64,000 bases of DNA from Dichetophora obliterata (GCA_963920525.1 OY986439.1:22596819-22660818); one strand, 5' to 3'; shown: positions 10,186 to 21,888, counted from the first letter of the stretch. Numbers and translations: made by a program. Notes: generated by a model not told the origin, from the letters alone.

Positions 10186-11990
10186 TCGACACACTGCCTT
10201 CTACTGACTTTTCCATGCCTTCATGCTGCTACTTTCTGGCAGCCTTTTTTGATAAAAAGTAAACTGGCCGCCACCACATTTCAACATATTGCCAGAACTC
10301 TGCCCATTTGCCACAATTATGCTGATATAATGCCGTTTTCCTGTCGAATATTTTGTCTGGGGTACATACATATTTGATTTTTCATTGAAATTTGTGTTTT
10401 TCTTTATTTAGTAAACTTATGGAAAATAAAACTATCCAATAATCCGAATGTTTCGATAATCCGAATGGGGGTCTGCAATCATTAGTTCGGATTATCGAAT
10501 TACTACTGTATTATGACTCCGTAATATTAGGCTGATATATTTATTAATTGTTTGGACAGACACGCTCGAAGTTCATATATGTTCGCTTGTTTAAAATGGC
10601 ATGCAAATTTACTGTATATTGAATCTTTTGGTACAATCACAGTAAACTTATTATTTGGCTTTGTTGTATATTTTCGTAAATGACAATTGTCATAGATTGA
10701 AAAAGTGACATACAGTGTTGCGCAAAACAATAGCAACAAAATCGGTACGCTGCTACAAAATCGTGTGTCTTTTTAAATATTACGGACACACAAAAATGAT
10801 TACAGGAACCAAAGCCAAAATCATATTAAAAACACATCATATTCAAATTTGGTTTTTTTTGTTTATTAAATTTAAAATTAATGAGACTACATTCAGTTTG
10901 TCTGAGAGCAAAAAAAAGCAACATAATTAATATTTGGTGTAAGATCCATTATTCTTGATAACTGCTGCACATCTGAGCGGCATCGACTCTATTAAAGTAG
11001 ATATGTTAGTATTAGGTATATGTTCCCAATTAAGTTTCAGGGCTTCATACAGTGCAGTCTTATTGGAAAACTTTTGCGAGAACTTATTGGAAAACCAGAA
11101 ACTTTTGCCTTCAAAGTCCCAAAAAGATTTTCAATGGGATTCAAGTCATTGTGATTGTGCCGGCCAATCAAGGACTTGAATTCCATTGCCTCTAATGTAA
11201 TCTTTGATGAGCTTTGAAGTGTGCTTCGGGTTGTTGTCGGGCTGAAACGTTCACTGAAGCGACATATTCCACTCTGAATGTGGTCGCATCTTGCTTTCTA
11301 AAATGTCATTATATACAAATCGATCCATAATTCCATCGATTTTTTGAAATGGTATAACTTCGTTATAGGAAAAACAAGTCCATAATTCCACCGCCCCCGT
11401 GTTTAAAATTTATTTTGCAGATTTGGGTTTCAATTCGTGAACCTGTGTGGCGCCATACCGTGCACATCCCATCTGAATTAATCAAGTTGAACTTTGATTC
11501 ATCGCTAAAAAAACGGTTTTCGATTTTTTAACGGTCCAATTTAGGTGCTGTTTTGGAAGACAGAGTCTAAAAAACAATAAATTGCAACTAGTTGTCACAA
11601 TTTCAGACAGAATTGTTTAAATTGTAACACCTCACCTTATTTTTTATGCTTAGCTGTAAGCAAAGGTTTATTTGCCGGTCTGTTACTTCTTTCATCGTTC
11701 TCAACGGCTCGTCATCAAACAGTGCTGTGATGGTTATCTAAATCAAGTGTCCGAACAACCTCTTTGGCTGTGGCAAATGCATTTCGTTTGAACACGCCAC
11801 AAATGTTCCTGTCATCACGCAGTGATGTCTTTCGCGGCCGCCCTCTTTAATGTACCGTTGTTACGTCTTTTGTGATGATATTTTTCTTTATTAATCTGCA
11901 AAACATTGACCGATTAACCCTTTGATTGTCCCAGTACAAAATTTTTTTTTTATAGTGTACGTCCACAGTAATTATTTGGTAAAAATGACG

Positions 11991-12065
11991 TGCATCACAT
12001 GTGATACACGGAGCAATATTTAAACTATTTATTATTCAAACGTTCTGTGCATCACATATGATTCA
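11991..12065. repeat. Left subterminal palindromes of piggyBac
   Basis: Two copies, TGCATCACATGTGATACA (11991-12008) and TGCATCACATATGATTCA (12048-12065), are near-palindromes. They match a pair near the right end and are plausible transposase binding sites by position. Confidence 0.7.
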
Positions 12066-12260
12066 TGTCATTTTTATTCGTTACTATTTATTTATTTTGC
12101 CGTATAGTGTTAGCAACATTGAAATAAATACGTTAGCAACACTGAAATAAACATGTGTGTAGAGTGAAATAAGGGGAATCCCATTTTTTGCAATTGTCGG
12201 TGGATTGTTGTACAACCATGGTAGGAGCTTCTAGCAGTCAGTATCAATTTATTAGTGAGT

Positions 12261-14000
12261 ATGGATCCATTATCATTTTACGGTCGGATAAGAAAAAATA
12301 GTAATTCAGATTTTGATAATAGAACTGGTATAAGTGATGACAGTTCAGATGAAGAGGACTTTTCTTCAGGCAGTGATGACAACTACATTTGCGAAGATGT
12401 TAATGATTCATCCGATAGTGAATCTGATAACGAAAACAACTTGTTTGACGAATGGCCGCAGATCGCCTCTACATCAACATCGTCCGTTCGGCAAGAGTGG
12501 AGCAATGATATTGCAGAAGCACAAAAGATTCCTTTTATTGGCAAACATGGTCTAAATAAGCGTATTGTAATTGAAGATGGAGTACCTTTGCCAATCAATA
12601 TATTTGAGCAATTTTTTGACAGCGAAATTGTTGACCTGATGGTCTTAGAAACAAACCAATATGCGGAACAGTTCTTAGAATCCAACCAGGTTCGTCGTAA
12701 TTCTCGCATGAAAAGGTGGTCAAATACTACACATGCCGAAATGAAAAAGTTTATTGGTGTGATAATTACTACTGGCATTATCAAATATCCTAATATTGAA
12801 GACTATTGGAGAATGGAACCGTTATTTTATCATCCGTTGTTTCACAATATTGGTATGAGCTACAATCGATTTTGTCTGATTTTAAAGAATTGGCATGTTG
12901 CTGATAACAAAACGGCTAATCCAGGAGATAGATTACATAAAATTTCCAATTTTTTAAATACTTTTATATCAAATATTCAGGAAATATATACCCCAGGTGA
13001 AGAAATATCTGTGGATGAAACTATGATTTCGCACAGTCGAAGGCTTTTATTCAAGCAATATAATCCAGGAAAAAGCCACAAATATGGAATAAAATTATTC
13101 AAGTTGTGTGATATGACTGGCTATGTTTGGAACTTCTCCGTATACTGCGGGAAAGGCACCTCTGAAAAATTACCTGGATTAGACCATGCTGGGTCAATCG
13201 TTGCCTCATTAGCTGAAGATCTCTTGAATGAAGGAAGATTATTAGTTGCAGATAACTGGTATAGTAGCATTCCTTTAGCTATGTTCTTGAAAAATAAAAA
13301 TACCGAATTCTGTGGAACATTACGATCAAACAGGGTTGGTTTGCCGAATCTGAAATCTTTCAAATTGACGAGAAACGAAATAGCAGGTGCAATAAACTCA
13401 ACAGGAATTATAGTGATGAAATACCAGGACAAGAAAGAAATAAGACTTATTTCAACTTTTCATGGTCTCAATATGCAAGAAACCGGGAAAAAAAACCGTG
13501 AAGGAAAAATAGTCAAAAAACCTGTCATAATACTAGACTATAACCGAGTCAAAGGTGGAATTGACCTCTCTGACCAAATGATATCTTACTACAGCCCAGC
13601 AAGGAAAAGTGTAAAATGGTATCGAAAAGTACTGTTTGAATGTATTAGTATTGCAATTTTAAATAGTTGGGTTTTGTATAATAAATTTTATTCTAACAAA
13701 CAAATGAAATTAGAGCAGTTTACAAAGTCAATTGCAAATTCTTTGCTTGGCATTACCGAAGAGCGAACAACTATGAAAAAAACAAAAAACACACCTCACG
13801 AACTCAGCGAAATACCTAGAAAAGATGATGGAAAACTTGTGCGTAAAAGATGTCTTGGCTGTTACAAAAAATTAGCCGAAAGCCACAATAGAAATACTGC
13901 TTCCTCAAAGTCTAAACAAGTTAATACACAGTGTATTGAGTGCCAAAAACCATATTGTTTACCTTGCTTTAATGAAATTCATAACAATTATACTTCCTAA
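12261..14000 (+). CDS. piggyBac transposase, intact
   Basis: This is a 579-residue protein starting at the ATG at 12261. A GTG two codons upstream is not needed. Residues 1-75 are acidic and Ser/Asp-rich. The DDE_Tnp_1_7-type core follows, with Asp252 in EISVDETMISHSRR, Asp331 in LLVADNWYSSIPL, and Asp435 in RVKGGIDLSDQM. The spacings of 79 and 104 are close to those of the moth piggyBac triad. The C-terminus is a cross-brace Cys/His finger: CLGC, CIEC, CLPC, then H. The family cuts and pastes at TTAA without leaving a footprint. Nothing in the frame is disabling, so the protein could be active. This does not show that it is expressed. The TTAA borders and TIRs around it are also intact, making this a structurally autonomous copy. 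Confidence 0.95.
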   Translation: MDPLSFYGRIRKNSNSDFDNRTGISDDSSDEEDFSSGSDDNYICEDVNDSSDSESDNENNLFDEWPQIASTSTSSVRQEWSNDIAEAQKIPFIGKHGLNKRIVIEDGVPLPINIFEQFFDSEIVDLMVLETNQYAEQFLESNQVRRNSRMKRWSNTTHAEMKKFIGVIITTGIIKYPNIEDYWRMEPLFYHPLFHNIGMSYNRFCLILKNWHVADNKTANPGDRLHKISNFLNTFISNIQEIYTPGEEISVDETMISHSRRLLFKQYNPGKSHKYGIKLFKLCDMTGYVWNFSVYCGKGTSEKLPGLDHAGSIVASLAEDLLNEGRLLVADNWYSSIPLAMFLKNKNTEFCGTLRSNRVGLPNLKSFKLTRNEIAGAINSTGIIVMKYQDKKEIRLISTFHGLNMQETGKKNREGKIVKKPVIILDYNRVKGGIDLSDQMISYYSPARKSVKWYRKVLFECISIAILNSWVLYNKFYSNKQMKLEQFTKSIANSLLGITEERTTMKKTKNTPHELSEIPRKDDGKLVRKRCLGCYKKLAESHNRNTASSKSKQVNTQCIECQKPYCLPCFNEIHNNYTS

Positions 14001-14289
14001 GTTATTTTATAACTAAATAATAAAAAGTATAATGAAATTATCTTTATTTTTATTAATATTTTTATTGTTTTCTTTTGTATTTTTCATTTCTTCAACATGA
14101 ATAAAGTTTACCTTTTTGTTAAAAAAAGTAATTTTTATCGTTTTATATCTTGGAAATTTTAACTTTTTTCTTATACGTATGTTCAGGTCTTATTTAAAAA
14201 AAAAACATTCTCTACACGCTCAGAGCATTAGATTACTTTATTTTCCATCAGTTCATACAAAAATTTGTTAAAAGCAATAAGACAAATTG

Positions 14290-14349
14290 TGTATCACATA
14301 TGATGCGCAAGCGTATTAATCATAACGTCTGTGCATCATATATGATACA
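14290..14349. repeat. Right subterminal palindromes of piggyBac
   Basis: TGTATCACATATGATGCG (14290-14307) and TGCATCATATATGATACA (14332-14349) mirror the left-end pair. The second sits immediately inside the right TIR. Confidence 0.7.
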
Positions 14350-14841
14350 TGGGACAGTCAAAGGGTTAATATCAAACTGTTTCACGTTAGATATTTGCAA
14401 ATTTTCGTTTTTATATTCAGAAATAATTTTTAATTTAAGAGCTACACAGTATTTAAAACGTGCCATTATAAATGGAACAGTCAATATCACAACTAGCACA
14501 AAAAAAAAAACTAAACTTAAACATTTATGACTTACAAAAAACACGTGTTTTACAATAACGGAACTTTTACCAATAATTCTTGGAACTTCTGTTATCTTTT
14601 TACATTTTTCAAGTTTTGTTGCTTTTGTTTTGCTCTCAGACTTGAATGAATGTAGTCACATTAATTTTAAATTAAAAAAAAAAAAACAAAACCAAATTTG
14701 AATTTGATTTGTTTTATATATGATGTATGAATATATGCTTTGATTCCTATAATCATTTTTGTGTGTCCCCAATATTAAAAAAGACACACGATTTTGTTGC
14801 AGCGCACTTATTTTGTTGCTATTGTTTTGCGCAACACTGTA

Positions 14842-16646
14842 TATAAAATTTCGTAGAACAAAATATAAACATCAAAATTTCAATGTTCATCAACTTCAGT
14901 GCACTGCATCTTTTTAGCGCTGTTTAACGAAAGATGTCAAATTACAGCTTGAATTCTCAGCTAAAAGTTAAAAAAAAATTGAGCTGCTCGTACCTGCTCC
15001 TTTCCAAAAAAAAAAAAAAAAAAACAGTAAAAGCTATAAAGTGATAAAGTAACAAAACATGAATTTTCGTTCATGCTTGTTGTTGTTGCCATAATTCTTT
15101 ACTGTTGAAAATTATTACATAATGTAATATACATAGTAGTCAATAGTGTTAATTGTTATATATTTCATTTTTGGAGTACGATAATGATGTTAAAAAAATT
15201 ATTAAAAGACAATGCTTAAATTACTTATTTGTGTTTTTTCTATTTGTTTTTTCTATGGGAGGTGGGCGTAAAAGTGGGCGGATAAGGTATATATTATCAG
15301 GAGCTTATTCTACAATTATAATATTTTGTTTTTGTAAAAATTGAGTTGATGCATTAAAAATCAAGGGAGTTATGTCACTTTTGCAAGTTGTATGAGAGGT
15401 GGACGTAATCATTTTGATTTTTACATTTTTTTCTTGATTCAAACAAAAAATGCCTATGTGCCAATCATTCCTTGTCCTTCGACAACTTGTGCATCAATGT
15501 GCATCAATGTGTATCATAGCGTCGACATTATTCATATGATACAAAGCGAAATTGCTTTTTATATCTACGTTACATTCTCTTCAATATGCCAGAGCCCGAT
15601 TTTCGAATTTTTTTTTTTTAATAAAAAAAAAATAAGAAAATCGTGATTTTTTTGAAAAGACAACTAAAAATGTTTTAATATTTTTACTTTCAAAAAACAC
15701 GTTCTGACATATGTTTGCAAATATTGCAAAGTATTGAATGTGTGCAAAATTTAGAATTGATTGGTTGAAATTTGTTTTAGTTATGATGAACGCCATGTAT
15801 AAAAATGCAGTTTAGAGAAAAACACGTTCAAAGTTTTGGGCTTGATGTAAACTGCTTTGGGCTTCGAATTTCGCTTTAAAATTTAAACAGAATATTTTCA
15901 AGATATTTTAAATAAATAATATTTTATCGATGTCTCAAAATTTCGATTTTCTAAAAAATGTTCATGTATTGCTTTAATAGAAAAATATATTGGATATTGG
16001 AAATATATTAATAGAAAAATATATTGGATTAGTGAGAATAAAGAAACGTATCGTATGAAACTTTCTAATCTATCTGATTTTTAGGTTCATTTGTCTTAAT
16101 ATTTTTTCTATTGCAATAATAAATCATTTAAGACGTTTCAACAAGTTTTATTGAGAATTTATTTAGCTTGTAATTAACATGATGCTTTGTAATGAAAAAT
16201 GTTTTTGCATTCATAAATCAAAAAGTCAACATTACAAGCGGCAACACTTAGATTGCTTTGGCGTAACAGCAGAAGTAACAGCACCGGCACGACAGCAACA
16301 ACAATTATTTATTCAAATAAATATGTTTCAGTGTGTCGCAGTGACCGTTGATTAACTTCTGCCATTGGTTTAGTTTTATTATGAAACAATACACTCAGAA
16401 AAAAATTTCCAGAAAATCTAGAAAAATAGCACCCAATCGTTAGAAAATTGGGCTTCATTTAGCGCCAACTACGAACTATTTCGCTAAATTGAAGAAACTT
16501 AGCCCAATTGTGTTGAAATCTTATGACATTTGAGTAAGTTTTCTACCGTTTATTTATCATCTCTTAAAATAAGAAATTTTCTACCATAACACTTAGCTCA
16601 TGTCTGATTTCACAGATAATTAGTTTTATCCTTCCGCTGAACTAAT
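14842..16646. other. No gene; AT-rich with one possible MITE end
   Basis: Poly-A runs occur near 15007-15024. A short duplication of AATATATTGGAT lies at 15980-16030. At 16391 the sequence ACACTCAGAAAAAAATTTCC looks like a transposon terminus of a type common in insects, but no matching opposite end was found. No coding pattern was seen. Confidence 0.4.
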
Positions 16647-19646
16647 ATGGTTGTGTATACGCTTGAACAATGCTGGGAAATATTGCGACATTACTTTGAA
16701 AATCATGGTAATGTTGCAGAATGTGTGCGAAAATTGCGTATGGATTTTGGAAGAAGAGAAGCACCGTCAGCTCCGTATGTTCGTTATCTTGTGAAAAAGT
16801 GAAAGACACTGGCATCCTCATCGATAAACGTGAAAAGCCAAAAGCAGTGCGTACACCCGAGAATATTGCTGCTGTGGCAGAAAGTGTGCGTGAAGCGCCA
16901 TCAACATCAATTCATCGTCGTTCTCAACAATTGAACATTTCGGAGGCATCATTGAGACGAATTTTGCATAAAGACTAAAGAGCTGCACAACTGCAGTTAA
17001 TAGCCGTTTCAAAGCATTCTCATAATAACGAAACGAATGCTAGCAACTACAATAATGGAACGAATAGAGTGAGAGCGCAAACAAAGCGCTTAGAATGGAA
17101 TGGAATGTGGCACTTGGGAACATTGAATACCCTCAAAGGAATACTCTCAATTTGAGAGTATTCGTTTGAGAGTACTTCCAAATGACTGACTAAGCTTGGG
17201 TAGGAAAAGCTTAAGCGTATTAGGACTTTTAAGAATCAGATATCTGCAATCAAAAAAATGGCATACTAGAAATGGTCGCTGAATCCGAATCCGTGGTCAG
17301 AATTTCAAAATTATGTAATTTTGAAAAAGCAGGGTTGCCACCTAATATTAATTATTTTTAAGAGTTTTAAACATCATTTATCAGTGCTAGGGGGTCGCTG
17401 ATTTCGAATCTTTAGTCAGAATTTTAAAATGCAAGATGGTAGATAGGGTTGCCACCTCATTTCTTTTTATTTTTACGAATTCGGGGCTGGCAAAAAAAGG
17501 TACACTAAAAATTGGTCGCTGAATTCGAATCCGTGGTCAGAATTTCAAAATGATGTAATTTTGAAAAAGCAGGGTTGCCACCTAATAGTTATTATTTTAA
17601 AGAGTTTTAAACATAATTTATCAGTGTAAGGAGGTCGCTGATTTCCAATCACAATATGGGAAAATCGGAGTTGGATAATATGTTTAAAAATCATGAAATT
17701 ACACTTTAGTTCACCAAGAATTTTCCTTTTTTTAAAAAAACTCAGTTTCGCTTGGTTTATTTAAAGGACAAATTTGTTTGTCAGTCACTTGGAAACGAAG
17801 AATGAAGAAAACCCGTATCTTATACGTAGTGGTAATGTTGCTAGTATATTTTTGTTGAAATTCCCAAAAACACATGAAAAATTTTTAAAAATATCTAAAA
17901 TATCTTTCAAATATAACTTTTTTTTTCGTATAAAATTTTAGGAACAAAAGTTTATGAAAGTATTAAGAAACATTCAAAACCAGCGACCCCCTAATAATGG
18001 TATATGATGTTTAAAACTCTTAAAAATACATATTATTAGGTGGCAACCCTGATATTTCAAAATTACATAATTTAGAAATTCTGACCACGGATTCGAATTC
18101 AGCGACCAATTTTTAGTGCACCTTTTTTTTGCCAGCCCCGAATTCGTAAAAATAAAAAAATGAGGTGGCAACTCTATCCACCATCTTGCATTTTAAAATT
18201 CTGACTTTATATTCGAAATCAGCGACCCCCTAACACTAATGAAAGATGTTTAAAACTCTTTAAAGTAATTAATATTAGGTGGCAGCCCTGCTTTTTCAAA
18301 ATAACATAATTTTGAAATTCTGACCATGGATTTGGATTCAGCGACCCATTTTTATTACTTTTTTTTGCCAGCCCCGAATTCGTAAAAATAAAAAAATGAG
18401 GTCCTATCCATCATCTTGAATTTTAATATTATGACCCCCTAATACTGATAAATGATGTTTAAAACTCTAAAAAATACATATTATTAGGTGACAACCCTAT
18501 TATAAAAAAGTCACATAATTTTTAAAATCACAATAAAAGGTTTATTTGTGTATTCATTTGTAAATTGCATTATTTAAATTCATATTGCCCAAAAACTAAA
18601 ATACTGGACATGATCAGAAGCAGACAAAACTAAATCAAACGCCAAAATTCATGAAAACCATTTGAGAGTATTCGCAATTCTTCGAATGCATTCCATAAAA
18701 AACAGCTACAAACGACTAGATGATCAATATTCATTAAAACTCTCTCAAAGAGAATTACACATTTATTCCCTTCGTAAAATTAATGTTTCGCGCTCATTCG
18801 TTCCGCTTTGTAAATGGTTTGAGAATATGGAATACTCTTATAGAATGTTTCGAATGGTAAAAGCAACGAATACATTCCTGCAGCTCTTTAATAAAGACCT
18901 TGGTATGCAGCCATACAAAGTCCAATTGGTTCAACTCCAAAGGAGTTGAAGCCAACTGACCATCCAATGCGTTTTCGCTTTGCTAAGTGGGCCTGCGATC
19001 GACTTACAGAAGATGCCGATTTTGCCAAAAAATCATCTTTTCAGATGAAGCTCATTTTGATCTTGGCGGGTATGTAAACAAGCAAAATTGTCGCATTTGG
19101 GGCACAGAAAACCCGCACGCATACATTGAAAAGCCGCTGCACCCAAAACGAGTCACTGTTTGGTGCAAATTTTGGTCCAGAGGCGTAATTGGGCCATTTT
19201 TCTTCGAAAATGAGCAAGGAGTGGCCGTTACAGTCAATGGCGATCGTTATCGGGCCATGTTGAACGAATTTTTGTTCACAAAAATTGAAGAGGAAGATAT
19301 TGGCAACATTTGGTTTCAACAGGACGGCGCTACGTGCCACACAGCCGAAGCTACACTCGATGTTTTGCGCCCTGTTTTTGAAGATCGCATTATCAGCCGC
19401 AGAGCTGATGTCGTTTGGCCACCTCGGAGCTGCGATTTGACACCGTTGGACTATTATTTGTGGGGTGCCCTCAAAGATGAGTGCTACGCCGACAAGCCAG
19501 AGACAATTGACGCTTTAAAGGACAATATTCGTGAAGCCATTGGTGAAATACAGCTGCACACAATCGATAATGTGCTTAAAAATTGGACCGATCGTGTAGG
19601 CTACTGCATGGCCAGCTATTTGAATGAAATTATTTTCCATTATTAA
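16647..19646 (+). pseudogene. mariner-superfamily transposase, split by a hAT element
   Basis: The N-terminal part (16647-16975) begins MVVYTLEQCWEILRHYFENH and continues through a helix-turn-helix. It includes VRTPENIAAVAESVREAP and SQQLNISEASLRRILHKD. The frame resumes at 18899 (LGMQPYKVQLVQ) after the 1.9-kb insertion. The core has FSDEAHFDLGGYVNKQN, FQQDGATCHTAEATL and RSCDLTPLDYYLWGALK, with 36 residues between the second and third Asp. It ends at TAA 19644-19646. Further lesions are a -1 shift at about 16798 (KK-stop), an 8-bp insertion near 18938, and a -1 in the A run near 19030. The IS630-Tc1-mariner superfamily is certain; the exact DDxD subfamily is not. I could not find convincing TIRs. 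Confidence 0.85.
16976..18890. mobile_element. Foldback hAT-type non-autonomous element
   Basis: Ends are TAAAGAGCTGCACAACTG on the left and TAAAGAGCTGCAGGAATG on the right, reverse-complemented. They are flanked by the 8-bp TSD ATAAAGAC (16968-16975 and 18891-18898), the hAT hallmark. The interior is a large imperfect palindrome. A left arm (about 17250-17660) carries GTCGCTGAATCCGAATCC, GGGTTGCCACCTAAT and GAATTCGGGGCTGGC blocks. These return inverted at about 17975-18520. No transposase is encoded. Confidence 0.88.
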
Positions 19647-20199
19647 CCGGAAGGATTGTACTTTTAAGTTAAAAAAAGAAATTTGAGAAAATATACAGGA
19701 GTTTTTTTTTATAGAATTTTCAAAAAAAAAAAGAAGTTATTTGGCGGACCCTTTATTAATATGCAAACACATATCTTTAGCCACCCTTTTAACCGACTTT
19801 TCGATAACATATTTGAATGAAACTTATAACATTTGACAGCTCTGGTTCATAGCAAGTGTAGAATATAATTTTTATTCAAATGTTTTGTCATTAAGATAGG
19901 TAAAAATAAGAAATGAAAAACACTTTTTTCCCATATAAAAAACAGCAACAAGAAACCAGAGCTGTAAAAGAATGCATTCAATTTGATTTAAATCACAAAA
20001 AAATGAATCAATGAATAACGAAAAAAGAATGCATTCAATGAATGCAAAATTGATTTATAAATAAAATTTTTAATTCACACTCAATTTAATAAAAATGATT
20101 AATTATTCATTTCAATTATTCATTTTCGTTATTCAGAATAATGAATCAAATTTTTTATTCATTTGAATGCTATTCACAAAGAATGCCATTCACAAAGAA

Positions 20200-20565
20200 T
20201 TGCAGAATTTTCAATTATTCTATTTTTATTCATTATTCATTTTTTATTCGTTATTCATTTTTTATTCTTTATTCATTTGTTATTCATTATTCATTTTTTA
20301 TTCATTATTCATTTTTTATTCATTATTCATTTGTAATTCATTATTCATATTTTATTCATTATTCATTTTTTATTCTTTATTCATTTGTTATTCATTATTC
20401 ATTTTTTATTCATTATTCATTTTTTATTCATTATTCATTTTTTATTCATTATTCTTTTGTTACTCATTATTCATTTGTTATTCATTATTCATTTTTTATT
20501 CTTATTCTTTTGTTATTTATTATTCATTTTTTATTCTGTATTCATTTGTTATTCATTTTTTTGTT
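20200..20565 (+). repeat. ATTCATT minisatellite array, left arm
   Basis: About 20 imperfect copies of a 15-20 bp unit (TTATTCATTATTCATTTTT with TTTGTTA variants). It is open in all three frames, which creates long repetitive reading frames rich in Tyr, Ser, Phe, Ile and His that are not real genes. Confidence 0.85.
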
Positions 20566-21888
20566 ATTGCTTATCAATTCGACGATATTGATAAGAATAG
20601 AAAAAAAATTTAAAAAGTTAATAAACATATATACAGGGTTGTTGTTGCCTTCTTCAAACTTATTTGATCTAAATAGCTTACAATTAACCTGAAACACCCT
20701 GTGCTTGCCATATGGACACGCAAACACAAACACTTAAAATGTGCTTATTTTTGTTTAAACCATTTTATATTTGCGTTAACAGGTCATTCTAAAAATTTAA
20801 AAAAAAAATTTATTCAGGGTGATTCGGGTTAAAGTATTTTCATTTAAAAATTGGTTTAAGAAATCCAACATAAAACTTGATATAAAACGCGTCATTCTCT
20901 AACTTCAGGAACAGAAAGATAACTGTTAATAAAAGTATGTACAATTTATGTTACCAAAAACTGGTGAGAACTTCAAAATAATTTTTTGTACTTTTATATC
21001 AATGGCTTAATATAGAAAATGCGTAACTCGTATTTTTTTGCGAAAGCTACGATTTGTTGCCTACTTTATATACAATATAATAGGCATTTAAAAAGTTATC
21101 TATAGAAAAACGCCTTTTCTATATTAAGCCATCGATATGTAAAAAAATTGAGTTTCTCATCTGAATGAAACATGAAATAAACATTTTGAAAAAAGGAATC
21201 CAAGTAACCGAACTATCTCCTTAAATATGAAATAACTTCAAGTACTTAGAATCGTACGCTTGCAAGCACAAACTAAGTTAACACTAAACTGACCGCAATC
21301 GGTAAATCTGACCTGCTTTTATTGTTTTTCGAATCTATACATGGTTTTTCATTCTATACCATTATAAATAAATTTAATAATAAATAAACCGTTATCTGCG
21401 TTTAATAATAAAAATGATGGATATGTTAATTACCAGTAATTTGATGATGAGGTTCAGGAAAAGGTATAGACGAAATATCGGTAGGCTGAATGTTAATAAA
21501 AGCTAAGCACGCAGTCATGACTCTTTCCAGCGAATTAATGCCGAGCTTGCTTCTTCGTCCCAGTGGTAAATGGATAACCGAAGTAACCAACTACATACTC
21601 TTAAATTTTTTGTCATAACCGATATACTTATTCCAGCGGGGTGTGAGGAATTGGTTCTTCATAAGTTAAGACAACAGAGATCAAGCGTACGTTTAGAAAC
21701 TAGTAAGGCCCAAATGAAACATTCTTTTAATGCCACTGAATTCTCTCACCAATTTCATAAAATTTTTTTTGTTCCGTTTTTTTAACAGATTGTAGACACG
21801 ACGATTTAGGTTTGTCTGTTATATTTTTTTTTGATTTCTTAAGATATTTATAAAAAATTTTTTGCTGTTGTTATCTATATCGTCATAT

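Larger units (their letters stand above)
7754..10365. mobile_element. Nested DNA transposon with CCCAGACAAAAT termini
   Basis: The left end GTACCCCAGACAAAATTTTT and the reverse-complemented right end GTACCCCAGACAAAATATTC are inverted repeats. The palindromic GTAC may be a 4-bp target duplication or part of the repeat. Subterminal zones are GC-richer than their surroundings and full of TGCC/GGCA words. Inside lie an Hsp27-like pseudogene (minus) and a divergently placed two-exon fragment of a transposase-like gene (plus). The superfamily is not settled. Confidence 0.75.
5674..10508 (+). mobile_element. Tigger/pogo-like DNA transposon
   Basis: It has perfect terminal inverted repeats beginning CAGTAGTAATTCGATAATCC, with TA target duplications at 5672-5673 and 10509-10510. 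Further copies of the ATAATCCGA motif lie inside both ends. It carries a CENP-B/DDE transposase relic at 5938-7576. A second transposon (7754-10365) is inserted downstream of that gene. The element lies only 9 bp beyond the Gypsy 3' LTR. Confidence 0.9.
11918..14365 (+). mobile_element. Complete piggyBac-type element
   Basis: The element is bordered by TTAA on both sides (11914-11917 and 14366-14369). Terminal repeats are CCCTTTGATTGTCCCAGTAC on the left and CCCTTTGACTGTCCCATGTA on the right, reverse-complemented. It is 2448 bp and contains one uninterrupted transposase gene. Four subterminal palindromes centred on ATCACATATGAT flank the gene. The insertion point is within the N-terminal coding part of the older Tc1-like transposase. 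Confidence 0.95.
10927..14466 (-). pseudogene. Tc1-like transposase, interrupted
   Basis: The minus-strand N-terminus starts at 14464-14466 (MARFKYCVALKLKIISEY). It runs to the TTAA at 14366, then resumes past piggyBac at 11917 in the same frame. Recognisable blocks include GRPRKTSLRDDRNICGVFKR, FSDESKFNLINSDG (first Asp), PDNNPKHTSKLIKDYI (second Asp), DLNPIENLFGTLKAK (third acidic position), and a C-terminus ending near AAVIKNNGSYTKY at stop 10927. A stop just before GRPRK, a stop after CHHSTV-like sequence, and at least two frameshifts in the catalytic half disable it independently of the insertion. A GTGAGG...TTTTTTAG segment (about 11630 down to 11560) could be an intron. Confidence 0.8.
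10713..14839 (-). mobile_element. Tc1-like transposon split by piggyBac
   Basis: Inverted repeats start CAGTGTTGCGCAAAACAATA and are flanked by TA (10711-10712 and 14840-14841). The TIRs are long: similarity runs over at least 200 bp at each end and includes TAGCAACAAAAT, GTGTGTC and CAAATTTGG. Removing the nested 11918-14365 insertion with one TTAA leaves about 1.68 kb, a normal Tc1 size. Confidence 0.88.

Noticed and set aside
12383..12784. Minus-strand frames opposite the piggyBac gene, also 13121-13432
   Set aside because: Antisense shadows of a clear transposase.
20141..20692. Long reading frames of Tyr/Ser/Phe/Ile/His repeats, also at 22054-22614
   Set aside because: They are translations of the ATTCATT minisatellite, open in several frames at once, with no start context or conserved domain.
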